From positions 17,732 through 81,731 of the forward strand of contig JAPPIG010000032.1 of NCBI GenBank assembly GCA_028820635.1: a stretch of 64,000 bases of DNA. The letters are read 5' to 3'. Below the pieces are notes generated by a model, which worked only from the letters and a program-made list of their open reading frames with translations, did not search any database and was not told the DNA's origin. Position 1 is the stretch's first letter. Each line of letters opens with the position of its first letter. Shown one piece after another: positions 53,048 to 61,484 of this stretch. Both the position numbers and the translations under genes were made by a program. Origin of the DNA: Candidatus Poribacteria bacterium (lineage in GTDB: Bacteria; Poribacteria; WGA-4E; WGA-3G).

Positions 53048-54751
53048 ATGGGTATTGATGAGGACAGGAAAAGATTAGCGCAAACACAAGTACTAGAAGA
53101 ATTGCTACGAGAACTTCGACTAACCGAAATGGTTCCTGTATATCAGATAGACAGAGATGGTTTAAATCATGAACGTTTTATTTATTCTGCCCTGATTCCA
53201 AATGAGCAGATTGAGCAAGCACTCTCCGACTCAGATTGGGATTTAAATATCGGCGACGGTTTGCCGGCTTCCGTATATGGTGGAGGAAGACCTCCTGAAT
53301 ATCTCCGTTATGGTGTTGAAAACGGTATTGAACCTCTGGTTATTTATATGGGGGATTACTATAGTCGCGACGCTTGGGTGGAAATCTGTGAAGAGTTCCG
53401 CCATTTCCACCACTTATATCATGATACGAAGACGCACAAATACTTGAAAATTGATGAAGATTACGAAGAGGTAATTGTGGCTATTGTCAGACCCAGTCAT
53501 GTTGAAATCCGTCTAAAGGAAATTCTTCAGTGGCTATCACTCAAAGAGATGCATCTTGCAATTCAATTCCGCTGCTGGGAGCGCTCAGAACACTCCCCAG
53601 AAGAACTGGGACTTAATCACTCCGAAATCCAAAACGGTGGTAGTGAAGTTTGGGCGACTCTTCACCGTAAAGATTTTGCATGTTGGAGGCACAGTTACGG
53701 CAAACTTCTCGGTATTCAAAATTACCAAGTAGATAGCAAGTTGGAAGTGAAACGTCTTATTGAACCGTTACCAAAGTCTGAGAGCGGTTACATTGGGTTT
53801 TCTGAAGGCCCAAAACGGAGGCACGTTGAATTCATCGTCAATGCCTACGGGGACGAACATACTTGTGATCCAAATAAATTAAACGAATTCCTTGGAGAAA
53901 ATTCAGGTGTTGCTTGGAAACATACTCCTATCTATTTCCGCAGGCAGGTTTTAGAAAAGTACTACAACGAACCTAGCAAATACAGTGTTAAGGATTCAAT
54001 GGTGAGTTGTAAACTATGGAACATGAAAATTGATAACCACTCTTCTGACAAAGTTTGTGTCTTCTTAGACCATCTTGGGATACATCTGCCTTACTCAGAA
54101 CAATTACATTGGCGGGCGCATAATATTCTTCCAGAAGGTGGTGTTAGTAAAACCTTTTACAGGCGGAATGTTTTAGGGGAATGGGCGAGTTCAGATCAAC
54201 CGGAACACCTTTTTAAGCAAAATTATGAGCAGTTGCGAAAAGCCTGTGATGAATGTTTAGATTGGCAATTGTTAAAACCGTTGGATTCTGGAGATGAATA
54301 CCGACTTCAACGCTTGAGGGATCTCACCGTTGACGAAGAATCTCATTTCAAGGATTCGGTTTTGGATCTTGCTAATATATTAATTGAAAGATTGAACGAA
54401 GAACAGTTAAAAAACTTGATACCAGTTGACATACGGGAGAATAAGAAGCGAGGAATTGACCGTCTTAAATATGTTTTGGATTCTCGAAAAATCATGAGTG
54501 CTGAGAAACATATTATTTTTTTACGATGTCTTTGGGATTTACGGATTACTCGGGGTGGTTCACATCCAGAATTATTGGAAGACTCTCGATATAAAAGGGC
54601 TTCTGCACATTTTGACCTTGAGAATCTAAATCGACAGGAAGCATTCACTAAAATACTCGAAGAGGCTGTGGAATTTCTTGATTTCCTTATTTCTGTTGTG
54701 CGTAGTGGCAAACTCAGCGAACAAAACAGTGAGGATTCTGAGACTGACTAA
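53048..54751 (+). CDS. Uncharacterised protein with HEPN-like C-terminal domain
   Basis: 567 residues, ATG with AAGGAGGA upstream. No signal peptide or membrane helix. The N-terminal two thirds (residues 1-400) are mixed alpha/beta with many Trp, His and Tyr residues and match no family that I know. Residues about 425-560 are all-helical and contain R499-x6-H506 (LRITRGGSHP) followed by a long helix, the arrangement of HEPN nucleases (R-x4-6-H). HEPN domains are common in toxin and anti-phage systems. It stands alone behind its own promoter. Confidence 0.7.
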   Translation: MGIDEDRKRLAQTQVLEELLRELRLTEMVPVYQIDRDGLNHERFIYSALIPNEQIEQALSDSDWDLNIGDGLPASVYGGGRPPEYLRYGVENGIEPLVIYMGDYYSRDAWVEICEEFRHFHHLYHDTKTHKYLKIDEDYEEVIVAIVRPSHVEIRLKEILQWLSLKEMHLAIQFRCWERSEHSPEELGLNHSEIQNGGSEVWATLHRKDFACWRHSYGKLLGIQNYQVDSKLEVKRLIEPLPKSESGYIGFSEGPKRRHVEFIVNAYGDEHTCDPNKLNEFLGENSGVAWKHTPIYFRRQVLEKYYNEPSKYSVKDSMVSCKLWNMKIDNHSSDKVCVFLDHLGIHLPYSEQLHWRAHNILPEGGVSKTFYRRNVLGEWASSDQPEHLFKQNYEQLRKACDECLDWQLLKPLDSGDEYRLQRLRDLTVDEESHFKDSVLDLANILIERLNEEQLKNLIPVDIRENKKRGIDRLKYVLDSRKIMSAEKHIIFLRCLWDLRITRGGSHPELLEDSRYKRASAHFDLENLNRQEAFTKILEEAVEFLDFLISVVRSGKLSEQNSEDSETD

Positions 54752-54834
54752 TTGTTCTGTTTCTCCTTGATTTTGTGAGTGCCGCATACCACTCTGTTGG
54801 ATCTGTAAAAATGCGAATAGAACTGTCGTTTATT

Positions 54835-55062
54835 CTACGATTCTGAATTGCCGTCAAGATCAAGGGCGATGAAACGAAATCCGGTGGGTTTGAGTTTTTC
54901 AACGAGAGTGGTTCGCAGTTTAAGGACACGCGCAAACTCAGATTCGGGCACCTGTATTCTTAAAACAGGTTTATGGTCAAACAACGTAGCACTTTCAATA
55001 TTGAACTCTTCAATAAGTTGTTCCGCTTGTGCCAAAGGAGAAAGTTGGGGTTGAGTTTCCAT
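54835..55062 (-). CDS. Small protein resembling the C-terminal tail of LarE
   Basis: 75 residues from the ATG at 55062, one base after the stop of the SDR gene, so translation is coupled. PVLRIQVPESEFARVLKLR and LKPTGFRFIALDLDGNS resemble the end of the sulfur transferase LarE (Gly-Phe-x-x-x-x-Leu-Asp-Leu-x-Gly). The catalytic ATP-pyrophosphatase part is absent. Either a free-standing domain or the remnant of a larger gene. Confidence 0.65.
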   Translation of the reverse strand: METQPQLSPLAQAEQLIEEFNIESATLFDHKPVLRIQVPESEFARVLKLRTTLVEKLKPTGFRFIALDLDGNSES

Positions 55063-55063
55063 A

Positions 55064-55870
55064 TTATGTGCGTTTTCTCCAATCGCTGCCTGCCATAAAT
55101 CCACCATCAACAAACACCATTTGACCTGTAACAAAATCTGATGCATTTGATGCAAAGAAGAGCGTCAATCCTGCCAAATCTTCTGGTTCTCCCCAGCGAT
55201 ATGCGGGTGTGCGGTTGAGAATCCATTCGTTTCGGCTATCTTCCCGCGCAGGCGCAGTCATTTCTGTTCGGATAAAGCCCGGTGCAATCCCGTTGACCTG
55301 TATATTATGCTCTGCCCATTCTACCGCAAGCAACTTCGTAAGCTGTAAGAGACCACCTTTGGCAGCAGTATATGCTACGCTTGTCGGAAGACCTATTGCT
55401 GATGTAAGGGATAATGTATTGATGACTTTACCGCCACCCTGTTTTTCCATGACTTTGCCGCAGGCTTTCGCGAGGAAGAACGCTCCCTTCAAGTTAACAT
55501 CCGTGACGAAGTCCCAATCTTCTTCGCTGAATTCCAATGCGGGGTTTCGGATATTAACACCCGCATTGTTCACCAGCACATCAAGTCTGCCAAAGGTTTT
55601 GACGGTTTGCGCAACGAGCGAGTCAATTTCCTGCAGATTACCGACGTCCGCCTGAATTGGAAGGACAGTGCTACCGGTTTCGTCAGCAATTTGTTCAGCA
55701 ACGGGAGTAAGTGTTGCAATCTCCCTCCCAGCGATGACGAGTTCTGAACCTGCCCCTGCAAGCCCTTCAGCCATTGCTCTACCGATGCCACGGCTTGCAC
55801 CGCTTACAAGGCTTACTTTGCCATCTAACCTAAAATGTTGAATAGTATCTGCAGCAGATTTTTGATCCAT
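55064..55870 (-). CDS. Short-chain dehydrogenase/reductase
   Basis: 268 residues, classical SDR. Cofactor motif SGASRGIG (residues 23-30), NNAG (101-104), catalytic S154, Y167 and K171 (YTAAK), and the C-terminal VDGGF. Similar to gluconate/glucose dehydrogenase and 3-oxoacyl reductase types; the substrate is open. Followed directly by the LarE-tail-like gene. Confidence 0.92.
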   Translation of the reverse strand: MDQKSAADTIQHFRLDGKVSLVSGASRGIGRAMAEGLAGAGSELVIAGREIATLTPVAEQIADETGSTVLPIQADVGNLQEIDSLVAQTVKTFGRLDVLVNNAGVNIRNPALEFSEEDWDFVTDVNLKGAFFLAKACGKVMEKQGGGKVINTLSLTSAIGLPTSVAYTAAKGGLLQLTKLLAVEWAEHNIQVNGIAPGFIRTEMTAPAREDSRNEWILNRTPAYRWGEPEDLAGLTLFFASNASDFVTGQMVFVDGGFMAGSDWRKRT

Positions 55871-55993
55871 ACCTTATTCCATTACGACGGTTCATAGGTG
55901 TCTATTGTTGATTTCTTTAGTAAATTGACAGTTGTGATGGGGTAAGGAAACCGCACCTACAGGGGTTGGAAATCACTAAGTTGACAACTGTGT

Positions 55994-57181
55994 CTATTTC
56001 TTTTTATTTAACTCCATCAATTCATCCGATCCAACAGCCCTAATTTCTCCGTTATGTTCATAAGCCAGAGAAGTAAGTAAATGCGCTCCAGGAGAACGCT
56101 GCAGATCAATTTCAAAGGCAACAACATATATTCTGGCATTCTTGGTATTTTGTTCTCGCACCATGTCAAGAATCTTTTGTGTGTCAGTTTCGATATTATC
56201 ACCCTTATTTGGGAGTCCATCTGTCACCAAGACAATCACAGAAGAATCCTGTGCGAATGCGTGTTGAAGCGCAGCAAGAATATTAGTTCCTATATTATTT
56301 TGAATACTCTGAGGCGTGAATCCATCAAGATACCATAAGGCACGTTTGATATTTTTCTCATCTGCAGGTAATAGTTTCTCACTCATTAATTTAGCAGTAG
56401 TAGAGAAGGGTACAATGTTAAAAGTGTCCTCACTTCCGAGCATCAAAATTGAATCTTTGATAGAATTTAGAGCCAATTCCCGTTTAATCTCTACGCCGCG
56501 AGCTCCCATACTCGCTGAAATATCAAGACAGTAGACGACATCTTGTGGACCGTCAAGATCATTGAGAAATTTGATAACACCGAGTGGGTCTTTACTACCA
56601 GAATGTCCGCCGCCTTCAAGGAGTCCGCCTCCGCCCCCACCTTGAGAATGTCCACGGTATTTACCAAACCCATCGCCGCGTGCGCGAACCCGTCCCGTAA
56701 CAAGTCCTTTGCCATCGGTACGTCCGGGTTGTGAAACAAGGCGACTTAGATTTGAAGCTTCTGCCTCCCTTAACTTTGCATCTGTCATCAAGTCTGGCAC
56801 TAATTCGTTTACAGGTGCTTGGTTTACTTCAACATCATGAATAACAATTCTTTCGCTCAGTTTAACAACTTCATCTCGCTCATTCTTTGCGGCATCAATT
56901 CTCTTTTGTTCCGCGTCTTTCGCGAGTTTTTGGTTTGGATCAAGGCGTTTTTTGCTCAGAGGTGGTTTTGGCCTAATTCTCCGTTCCAACAAAGGATCTG
57001 CCTCTTTAAAAAAGTCAAAAGCGAGCGCGTCTGTTTGGTCTTTCGCAACCGGTCCCAATGGTAAGAAAAGATAAACTATAGCGACAGCCATGTGAAAAAT
57101 AAGCGATAGCAAAATTATTGAACGCATCCGAGCCCTACGATGTTCTTTTTCAACATATCGATCTCTCATTTCATCTAACAT
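55994..57181 (-). CDS. Membrane-anchored von Willebrand factor A protein
   Basis: 395 residues. One N-terminal membrane helix (about residues 20-42) after a basic cytoplasmic stretch, a Pro/Lys-rich TonB-like linker, a Gly-rich patch (about 165-195) and a VWA domain with intact MIDAS D220-x-S222-x-S224 (CLDISASMG) and LVTDGLPNKGD. The TonB-like start plus VWA suggests a periplasmic metal-dependent binding protein. AGGAGGAG upstream; 30 bases after the RelA-type zinc-finger gene. Confidence 0.85.
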   Translation of the reverse strand: MLDEMRDRYVEKEHRRARMRSIILLSLIFHMAVAIVYLFLPLGPVAKDQTDALAFDFFKEADPLLERRIRPKPPLSKKRLDPNQKLAKDAEQKRIDAAKNERDEVVKLSERIVIHDVEVNQAPVNELVPDLMTDAKLREAEASNLSRLVSQPGRTDGKGLVTGRVRARGDGFGKYRGHSQGGGGGGLLEGGGHSGSKDPLGVIKFLNDLDGPQDVVYCLDISASMGARGVEIKRELALNSIKDSILMLGSEDTFNIVPFSTTAKLMSEKLLPADEKNIKRALWYLDGFTPQSIQNNIGTNILAALQHAFAQDSSVIVLVTDGLPNKGDNIETDTQKILDMVREQNTKNARIYVVAFEIDLQRSPGAHLLTSLAYEHNGEIRAVGSDELMELNKKK

Positions 57182-57213
57182 TTTGGTCTCCTCCTAATGG
57201 TATTCGTAAAATT

Positions 57214-57729
57214 TCAATTTTTATTTGACGAAAGTCTTTCAAAGACATCAATCCACTGTTTGCCTTCGGGTGTCAGTTCATAGTATGTATGGTTTCGATG
57301 TTTTATCCATTTTCCTTTGACGATATTTTTTCTGTAATGTATGATACGTCCTTCTACGCGCTTCAAGCCACCAAGTTCTCTTAATTTGCGATGCCGTTGC
57401 TGCATCTCTTCAAGTGGAATTCTTAAAGTTTCCGCAACGACTTTTGAATAGTCCATCCCTAATTCTTGGTGATGCTTCAGTATAAAGTAATCGGTTTCAT
57501 CTAATTCCGCAACCTCAGCTGGAATATCTTGTGACGTATCAGGGACTTGGGATTTATGTATCTCATCCCACGACACATCAAGCAGCCTCTCTGTTCTCAA
57601 ACTTGGAACTGCTGAACATGATGAATCGTGGACAGTAATGGTGCCATCCTCCTTGAAATAGCCGATAATCTGGTTATCTTCTTCGGGTGCGCAACACTTA
57701 GCGATTTTATATGTGAGTTCATCTACCAT
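57214..57729 (-). CDS. Stand-alone RelA/SpoT-type zinc-finger domain fused to a winged helix
   Basis: About 171 residues from the ATG at 57729; a TTG five codons upstream (57744) is the alternative start and is used for numbering here. Residues 12-60 read as the RIS/zinc-finger region of RelA/SpoT: C17-C18-x-P, IIGY, TVH39 and C43, then ERLLDVSWD. Enzymatic hydrolase, synthetase and TGS domains are absent. Residues about 80-170 are a winged-helix DNA-binding-like domain (DYFILKHHQELGMDYSKVVAETL, HTYYELTPEGKQWIDVF). Possibly a regulator sensing ribosome or metal state. Confidence 0.7.
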   Translation of the reverse strand: MVDELTYKIAKCCAPEEDNQIIGYFKEDGTITVHDSSCSAVPSLRTERLLDVSWDEIHKSQVPDTSQDIPAEVAELDETDYFILKHHQELGMDYSKVVAETLRIPLEEMQQRHRKLRELGGLKRVEGRIIHYRKNIVKGKWIKHRNHTYYELTPEGKQWIDVFERLSSNKN

Positions 57730-57771
57730 GTGCCTGACATCCAAAAAACTTAACCGAATAAGTTGGAAATC

Positions 57772-59046
57772 TCAGATTCGCAATAATGCCCGATAGCCTA
57801 TGTCGGTTCGCCAGTGTGCATCATCAAAATGTATAGCATCAACACCACGATATGCCTGCTCTATAGCCGATTTTAAGTCGTCTGCCAATGCCGTAACACC
57901 TAACACACGCCCACCTGCTGTAATTACGTTCTCCTCATCCCGATCTGTTCCTGCATGAAAGACGGTAACACCATCAATTGATGATGCATCTGTCAAACCG
58001 GTAATAGTTTTCCCCGTTTGATACGGGTTTGGGTATCCTCCAGAAGCCATGACAACGCATGCTGCTGCTTCAGCGTGCCATTCTACATCGGCATGTTGGC
58101 CAAGCGTTTCATCAATGCATGCCATCATCAACGGCACAAGATCGCTTTTGAGGCGTGGCAACAGCACTTGCGTTTCGGGGTCGCCAAACCGACAGTTGAA
58201 CTCCAATACCTTCGGACCTGCATCTGTAATCATTAGCCCAACATATAACACACCTTTGAAGGGACATCCGATGTTTGCCATACCTTTGACAGTAGGATAA
58301 ACAACGCGTTCTATCACATAGTCGTGAAGTTTAGGTGTCATAACAGGTGCGGGAGAGTATGCTCCCATTCCACCAGTATTTTTACCCGTATCCCCGTCGT
58401 GCGACATCTTGTGATCCTGCGAACTGACAAACGGCAAGCAATAAGAGCCATCAACAAGGACAGTAAAGGAGGCTTCTTCACCGATTAACTCTTCTTCAAT
58501 AACAACACTATTTCCTGCGCCTCCAAACGCCTTATCTACTAAAATCGTCTTGACAGCCTGCGTTGCTTCATCAATTGTCCGACCTGGGATGACACCCTTT
58601 CCTGCCGCTAACCCATCTGCTTTGACGAAAACAGGAGCGTTGTTAGTTCTGATATAGTCGATTGCTTCATCTGCATCTACAAACGTGCGATATAACGCAG
58701 TGGGGATGTCGTTTTCTACCATTAACTGTTTGGCAAAATCCTTGCTACCTTCAAGTTGTGCAGCTTGTTTATCGGGTCCAAACGCTTTCAAGCCGCGTTC
58801 ATGAAACACATCCACGATACCTGCTGCTAAAGGGTTTTCAGGACCGACAATTGTTAAGTCAATGTTAGTGGATTCTGCCCAATCCGCGAGTTCAGCAAAA
58901 TTATCGGGCATTGGAATTGGCTCTGCAATTTGGGCGATCCCTGCGTTCCCGGGTGCACAGTAGATTTTCTCAACGAGTGGGCTTTGCGCAATTTTCCAAA
59001 CAAGAGTATGTTCACGACCTCCCTGCCCGATCACCAGAATTTTCAA
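57772..59046 (-). CDS. purD: Phosphoribosylamine-glycine ligase
   Basis: 424 residues, the full family length. VIGQGGREHTLVWK at the N-terminus, ATP-grasp elements KADGLAAGKGV and MGAYSPAPVMTP, and the metal/ATP signature EFNCRFGDPETQVLLPRL. It makes glycinamide ribonucleotide in purine synthesis. No other pur gene is adjacent. The zinc-finger/winged-helix gene follows by about 40 bases on the same strand. Confidence 0.97.
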   Translation of the reverse strand: MKILVIGQGGREHTLVWKIAQSPLVEKIYCAPGNAGIAQIAEPIPMPDNFAELADWAESTNIDLTIVGPENPLAAGIVDVFHERGLKAFGPDKQAAQLEGSKDFAKQLMVENDIPTALYRTFVDADEAIDYIRTNNAPVFVKADGLAAGKGVIPGRTIDEATQAVKTILVDKAFGGAGNSVVIEEELIGEEASFTVLVDGSYCLPFVSSQDHKMSHDGDTGKNTGGMGAYSPAPVMTPKLHDYVIERVVYPTVKGMANIGCPFKGVLYVGLMITDAGPKVLEFNCRFGDPETQVLLPRLKSDLVPLMMACIDETLGQHADVEWHAEAAACVVMASGGYPNPYQTGKTITGLTDASSIDGVTVFHAGTDRDEENVITAGGRVLGVTALADDLKSAIEQAYRGVDAIHFDDAHWRTDIGYRALLRI

Positions 59047-59264
59047 TGTGATGTCCTTTTAGTATGTATATTTTCAGTCCTAAAATATAGATTGGAAATC
59101 CGTTCTTCTCTTCTACCTAAAACCATATTCTAACATGGTTTTGTCAACTATTCAACCAAAAAGTTCGTTAGAAGGGTTAAATTTTGAGCCGGTATTCTTT
59201 GAACTGAGCACACTACATCGCCCAGAGCTATTCAGTTTTCAGGTTTTCTGAACACTTTGGACAT

Positions 59265-59291
59265 GGTCGCGAGCTGGAGCTCGCTCCAACA
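59265..59291 (-). repeat. Dispersed palindromic repeat, GCGAG stem
   Basis: GGTCGCGAGCTGGAGCTCGCTCCAACA. Read on the minus strand the stem is GCGAG/CTCGC, another compensated variant of the GCGAT family. A close relative lies at 60610-60635. Confidence 0.8.
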
Positions 59292-59362
59292 GAAAGAGGT
59301 TTTAGATAAAAGGTAGAAATTATTGGAGAATTGAATGGATCTGCTACATTACTTCTACTGTA

Positions 59363-59392
59363 TTGTCAAATTTCAAGACCTTGTGCTACAAT
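59363..59392 (+). promoter_or_regulatory. Putative sigma70 promoter
   Basis: TTGTCA at 59363-59368, 18-base spacer, TACAAT at 59387-59392; 43 bases before the ATG. Confidence 0.55.
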
Positions 59393-59434
59393 GATGGATA
59401 ATAAGAGAAAAGCACTTTCATATTGGAGGACTAT

Positions 59435-60562
59435 ATGAAAATTGATAAGATTGAGTCGTTTTTCATTGGAAACGGTTATGTAGTCAGAATTCATACCGAT
59501 ACCGGACTAAGTGGCATCGGGCAGACAGCGTGTTGGGGCTATCCTGAAGCAGTTGAGAAGATTGTGAATACCTTTGAGAAATATCTCATTGGTCAGAATC
59601 CCTTACGTATTGAACATCATTGGCAATATCTCTACCGTATGGGTCCATTTAAGGGAACTGCGCTGAGTGGGGCTATCAGTGCAGTTGACATCGCTTTGTG
59701 GGACATTAAAGGCAAACATTTCGGTGTCCCAATTTGGGAATTGCTGGGTGGAAACTGTCGGGATAAAATTCGATTGCATCTTCTTGGCGGTGGCGGCACA
59801 CCGGAAACAATGTTTGAAGCAGCTAAAGCTGCTGTGGAGGAAGGCTTTACCGCACTGAAGTTTGATCCGTTAGTAGGGAATTTTCAGGATATGGGGTTAG
59901 ATCGGCTTGTGAACACAGCGCGAGACCTCGTTGCTGCAGCAAGGGAAGGTGGCGGTCCAGACCTTGATCTAATTGTTGAGGTGCATCGAAAATTAACACC
60001 GATGAACAGTATCGTATTAGAGTCAGCATTAGCACCGTTTAATCTCTATTTCATTGAAGACCCGATTCAGATAGATACCATCACAACGCAAGGGGAATTA
60101 GCAAAACGGATGACAACACCTCTCGCTTTAGGTGAACGCAATGTAAGCATCTGGGAGTTCCGTGAACTCCTGGAGGTAGGTGGACCGCAATATGTGCGTC
60201 CGGATGTTGGTCTCGCTGGTGGCATAACGCACTGTAAGAAAATAGCGGCACTTGCTGAAGCATATCACAGCGCGGTTGTTACACATAACTTTCTTGGTCC
60301 GCTGATTACTGCTGCTTCGCTTCATTTGGATACAAGCATTCCAAACTTTATCACACAGGAATATACGAAAGGTGATGAATCAGATCGTTTTGCGGTCTAT
60401 AAAGTCGCATATCAGAGAGAAGGTGGTTACATTCCGATCCCTGAGGTGCCAGGTTTAGGTGTTGAACTTGACGATAGTTTAATTGAGGCGACTCCATTTC
60501 AACCGATGAATACGGGCTCTACGCCTTTGCGTGAAGACGGTTCTGTGGCTTATGCAGTTTAA
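59435..60562 (+). CDS. Mandelate racemase/galactonate dehydratase-like enolase-superfamily enzyme
   Basis: 375 residues from the ATG at 59435, with TGGAGGA 5 bases upstream. Enolase-superfamily fold: capping domain, then a barrel with metal ligands E182, E208 and E234, each 26 residues apart, as in GalD-type dehydratases. H184 (EVH) is at the place of the GalD catalytic histidine, and HNFLGP supplies the second. The first ligand is Glu rather than the usual Asp. Probably dehydrates or epimerises a sugar acid. A dioxygenase gene follows. Confidence 0.9.
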   Translation: MKIDKIESFFIGNGYVVRIHTDTGLSGIGQTACWGYPEAVEKIVNTFEKYLIGQNPLRIEHHWQYLYRMGPFKGTALSGAISAVDIALWDIKGKHFGVPIWELLGGNCRDKIRLHLLGGGGTPETMFEAAKAAVEEGFTALKFDPLVGNFQDMGLDRLVNTARDLVAAAREGGGPDLDLIVEVHRKLTPMNSIVLESALAPFNLYFIEDPIQIDTITTQGELAKRMTTPLALGERNVSIWEFRELLEVGGPQYVRPDVGLAGGITHCKKIAALAEAYHSAVVTHNFLGPLITAASLHLDTSIPNFITQEYTKGDESDRFAVYKVAYQREGGYIPIPEVPGLGVELDDSLIEATPFQPMNTGSTPLREDGSVAYAV

Positions 60563-60609
60563 TATTCGTAAGTCTATTTAATTTTAACTTTTTAGAGATT
60601 TGGAAAAAA

Positions 60610-60635
60610 GTCGCGAGTTGGAGCTCGCTCCTACA
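60610..60635 (-). repeat. Dispersed palindromic repeat, GCGAG stem
   Basis: GTCGCGAGTTGGAGCTCGCTCCTACA. It lies between the racemase-like and dioxygenase genes, shortly upstream of the latter's ribosome site. Confidence 0.8.
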
Positions 60636-60666
60636 GTAAGAATTTAGAACTTACGAGGAGATTAAT

Positions 60667-61467
60667 ATGAATGCCGATGAAAAATATCTATTTGATCTGA
60701 ACGGTTATCTCATTATAAAAAATGTGTTGACACCTGAAGAAGTCGCATTAGCAAATGAGGCAATTGACAAGCATAGTGAAAACTTGAACATACGTCCGCG
60801 TGAGCAGACGCTTGATGGCGGTTCACCAGAATTAAGAGGGAAACACGGTAGAGGTGAACTCGGTGGAATGCTCGGATGGGAGGAACCATGGTGCAATCCG
60901 TTTCGGCACATGTTAGCACATCCTACACTAATCCCATATCTCAATGAGATATTGGGTAAGGGTTTTCGTATGGATCACCAGATGTTTCTGCTTTCTATGG
61001 ACAAAGACGCGGAAGGCTTTATTTTTCACGGATCATCCGGTCCTGGATTTGATCCGAATCAGTACTATATTTTCCGAGATGGCAGGATGCACAACGGCTT
61101 GACTGTTGTCACATTCCAACTAACTGATGTTCCACCCGGTGCTGGCGGACTGATTGTTATTCCCGGAAGCCATAAGAGTAATTTCCCTTGTCCACAGGAA
61201 ATGCGGCTTTATCAGAAACACCAAGAACACATCCGTCAACTCGTCTGTGACGCTGGTGATGTAGCGATTTTCACGGAGGCGGTGACACATGGAACATTAC
61301 CGTGGACAGCAGACCATCCGAGGCGTTCAATTTTAACGCGTTATACCGCGGGTAATATGGCTTATGTGCCTGCATATCCTATCCCTGAATGGGCAAACGA
61401 ACGGCAGCGAGCAGTTATGGAACCGCCATATCATTCTCGATTAAATCGTCCGACTCTGGAGGCGTAA
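60667..61467 (+). CDS. Phytanoyl-CoA dioxygenase (PhyH) family protein
   Basis: 266 residues, ATG with CGAGGAG upstream. PhyH fold: NGYLIIKNVLTPEEV at the start, LHG-type H121 (FHGSSGP), GAGGLIVIPGSHKSN in the double-stranded helix, then H208 (THGTLPW) and R225 (ILTRY). The Asp of the usual HxD motif is not at H+2, a pattern seen in environmental PhyH groups, so the metal site should be modelled before assuming activity. Clustered with the enolase-superfamily gene. Confidence 0.85.
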   Translation: MNADEKYLFDLNGYLIIKNVLTPEEVALANEAIDKHSENLNIRPREQTLDGGSPELRGKHGRGELGGMLGWEEPWCNPFRHMLAHPTLIPYLNEILGKGFRMDHQMFLLSMDKDAEGFIFHGSSGPGFDPNQYYIFRDGRMHNGLTVVTFQLTDVPPGAGGLIVIPGSHKSNFPCPQEMRLYQKHQEHIRQLVCDAGDVAIFTEAVTHGTLPWTADHPRRSILTRYTAGNMAYVPAYPIPEWANERQRAVMEPPYHSRLNRPTLEA

Positions 61468-61484
61468 TACCAAGAAAGGAATTT

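Larger units (their letters stand above)
59047..59434. other. Divergent intergenic region
   Basis: Between purD and the racemase-like gene. Holds a dispersed palindrome (59265-59291) and the promoter at 59363-59392. Nothing else recognised. Confidence 0.5.
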
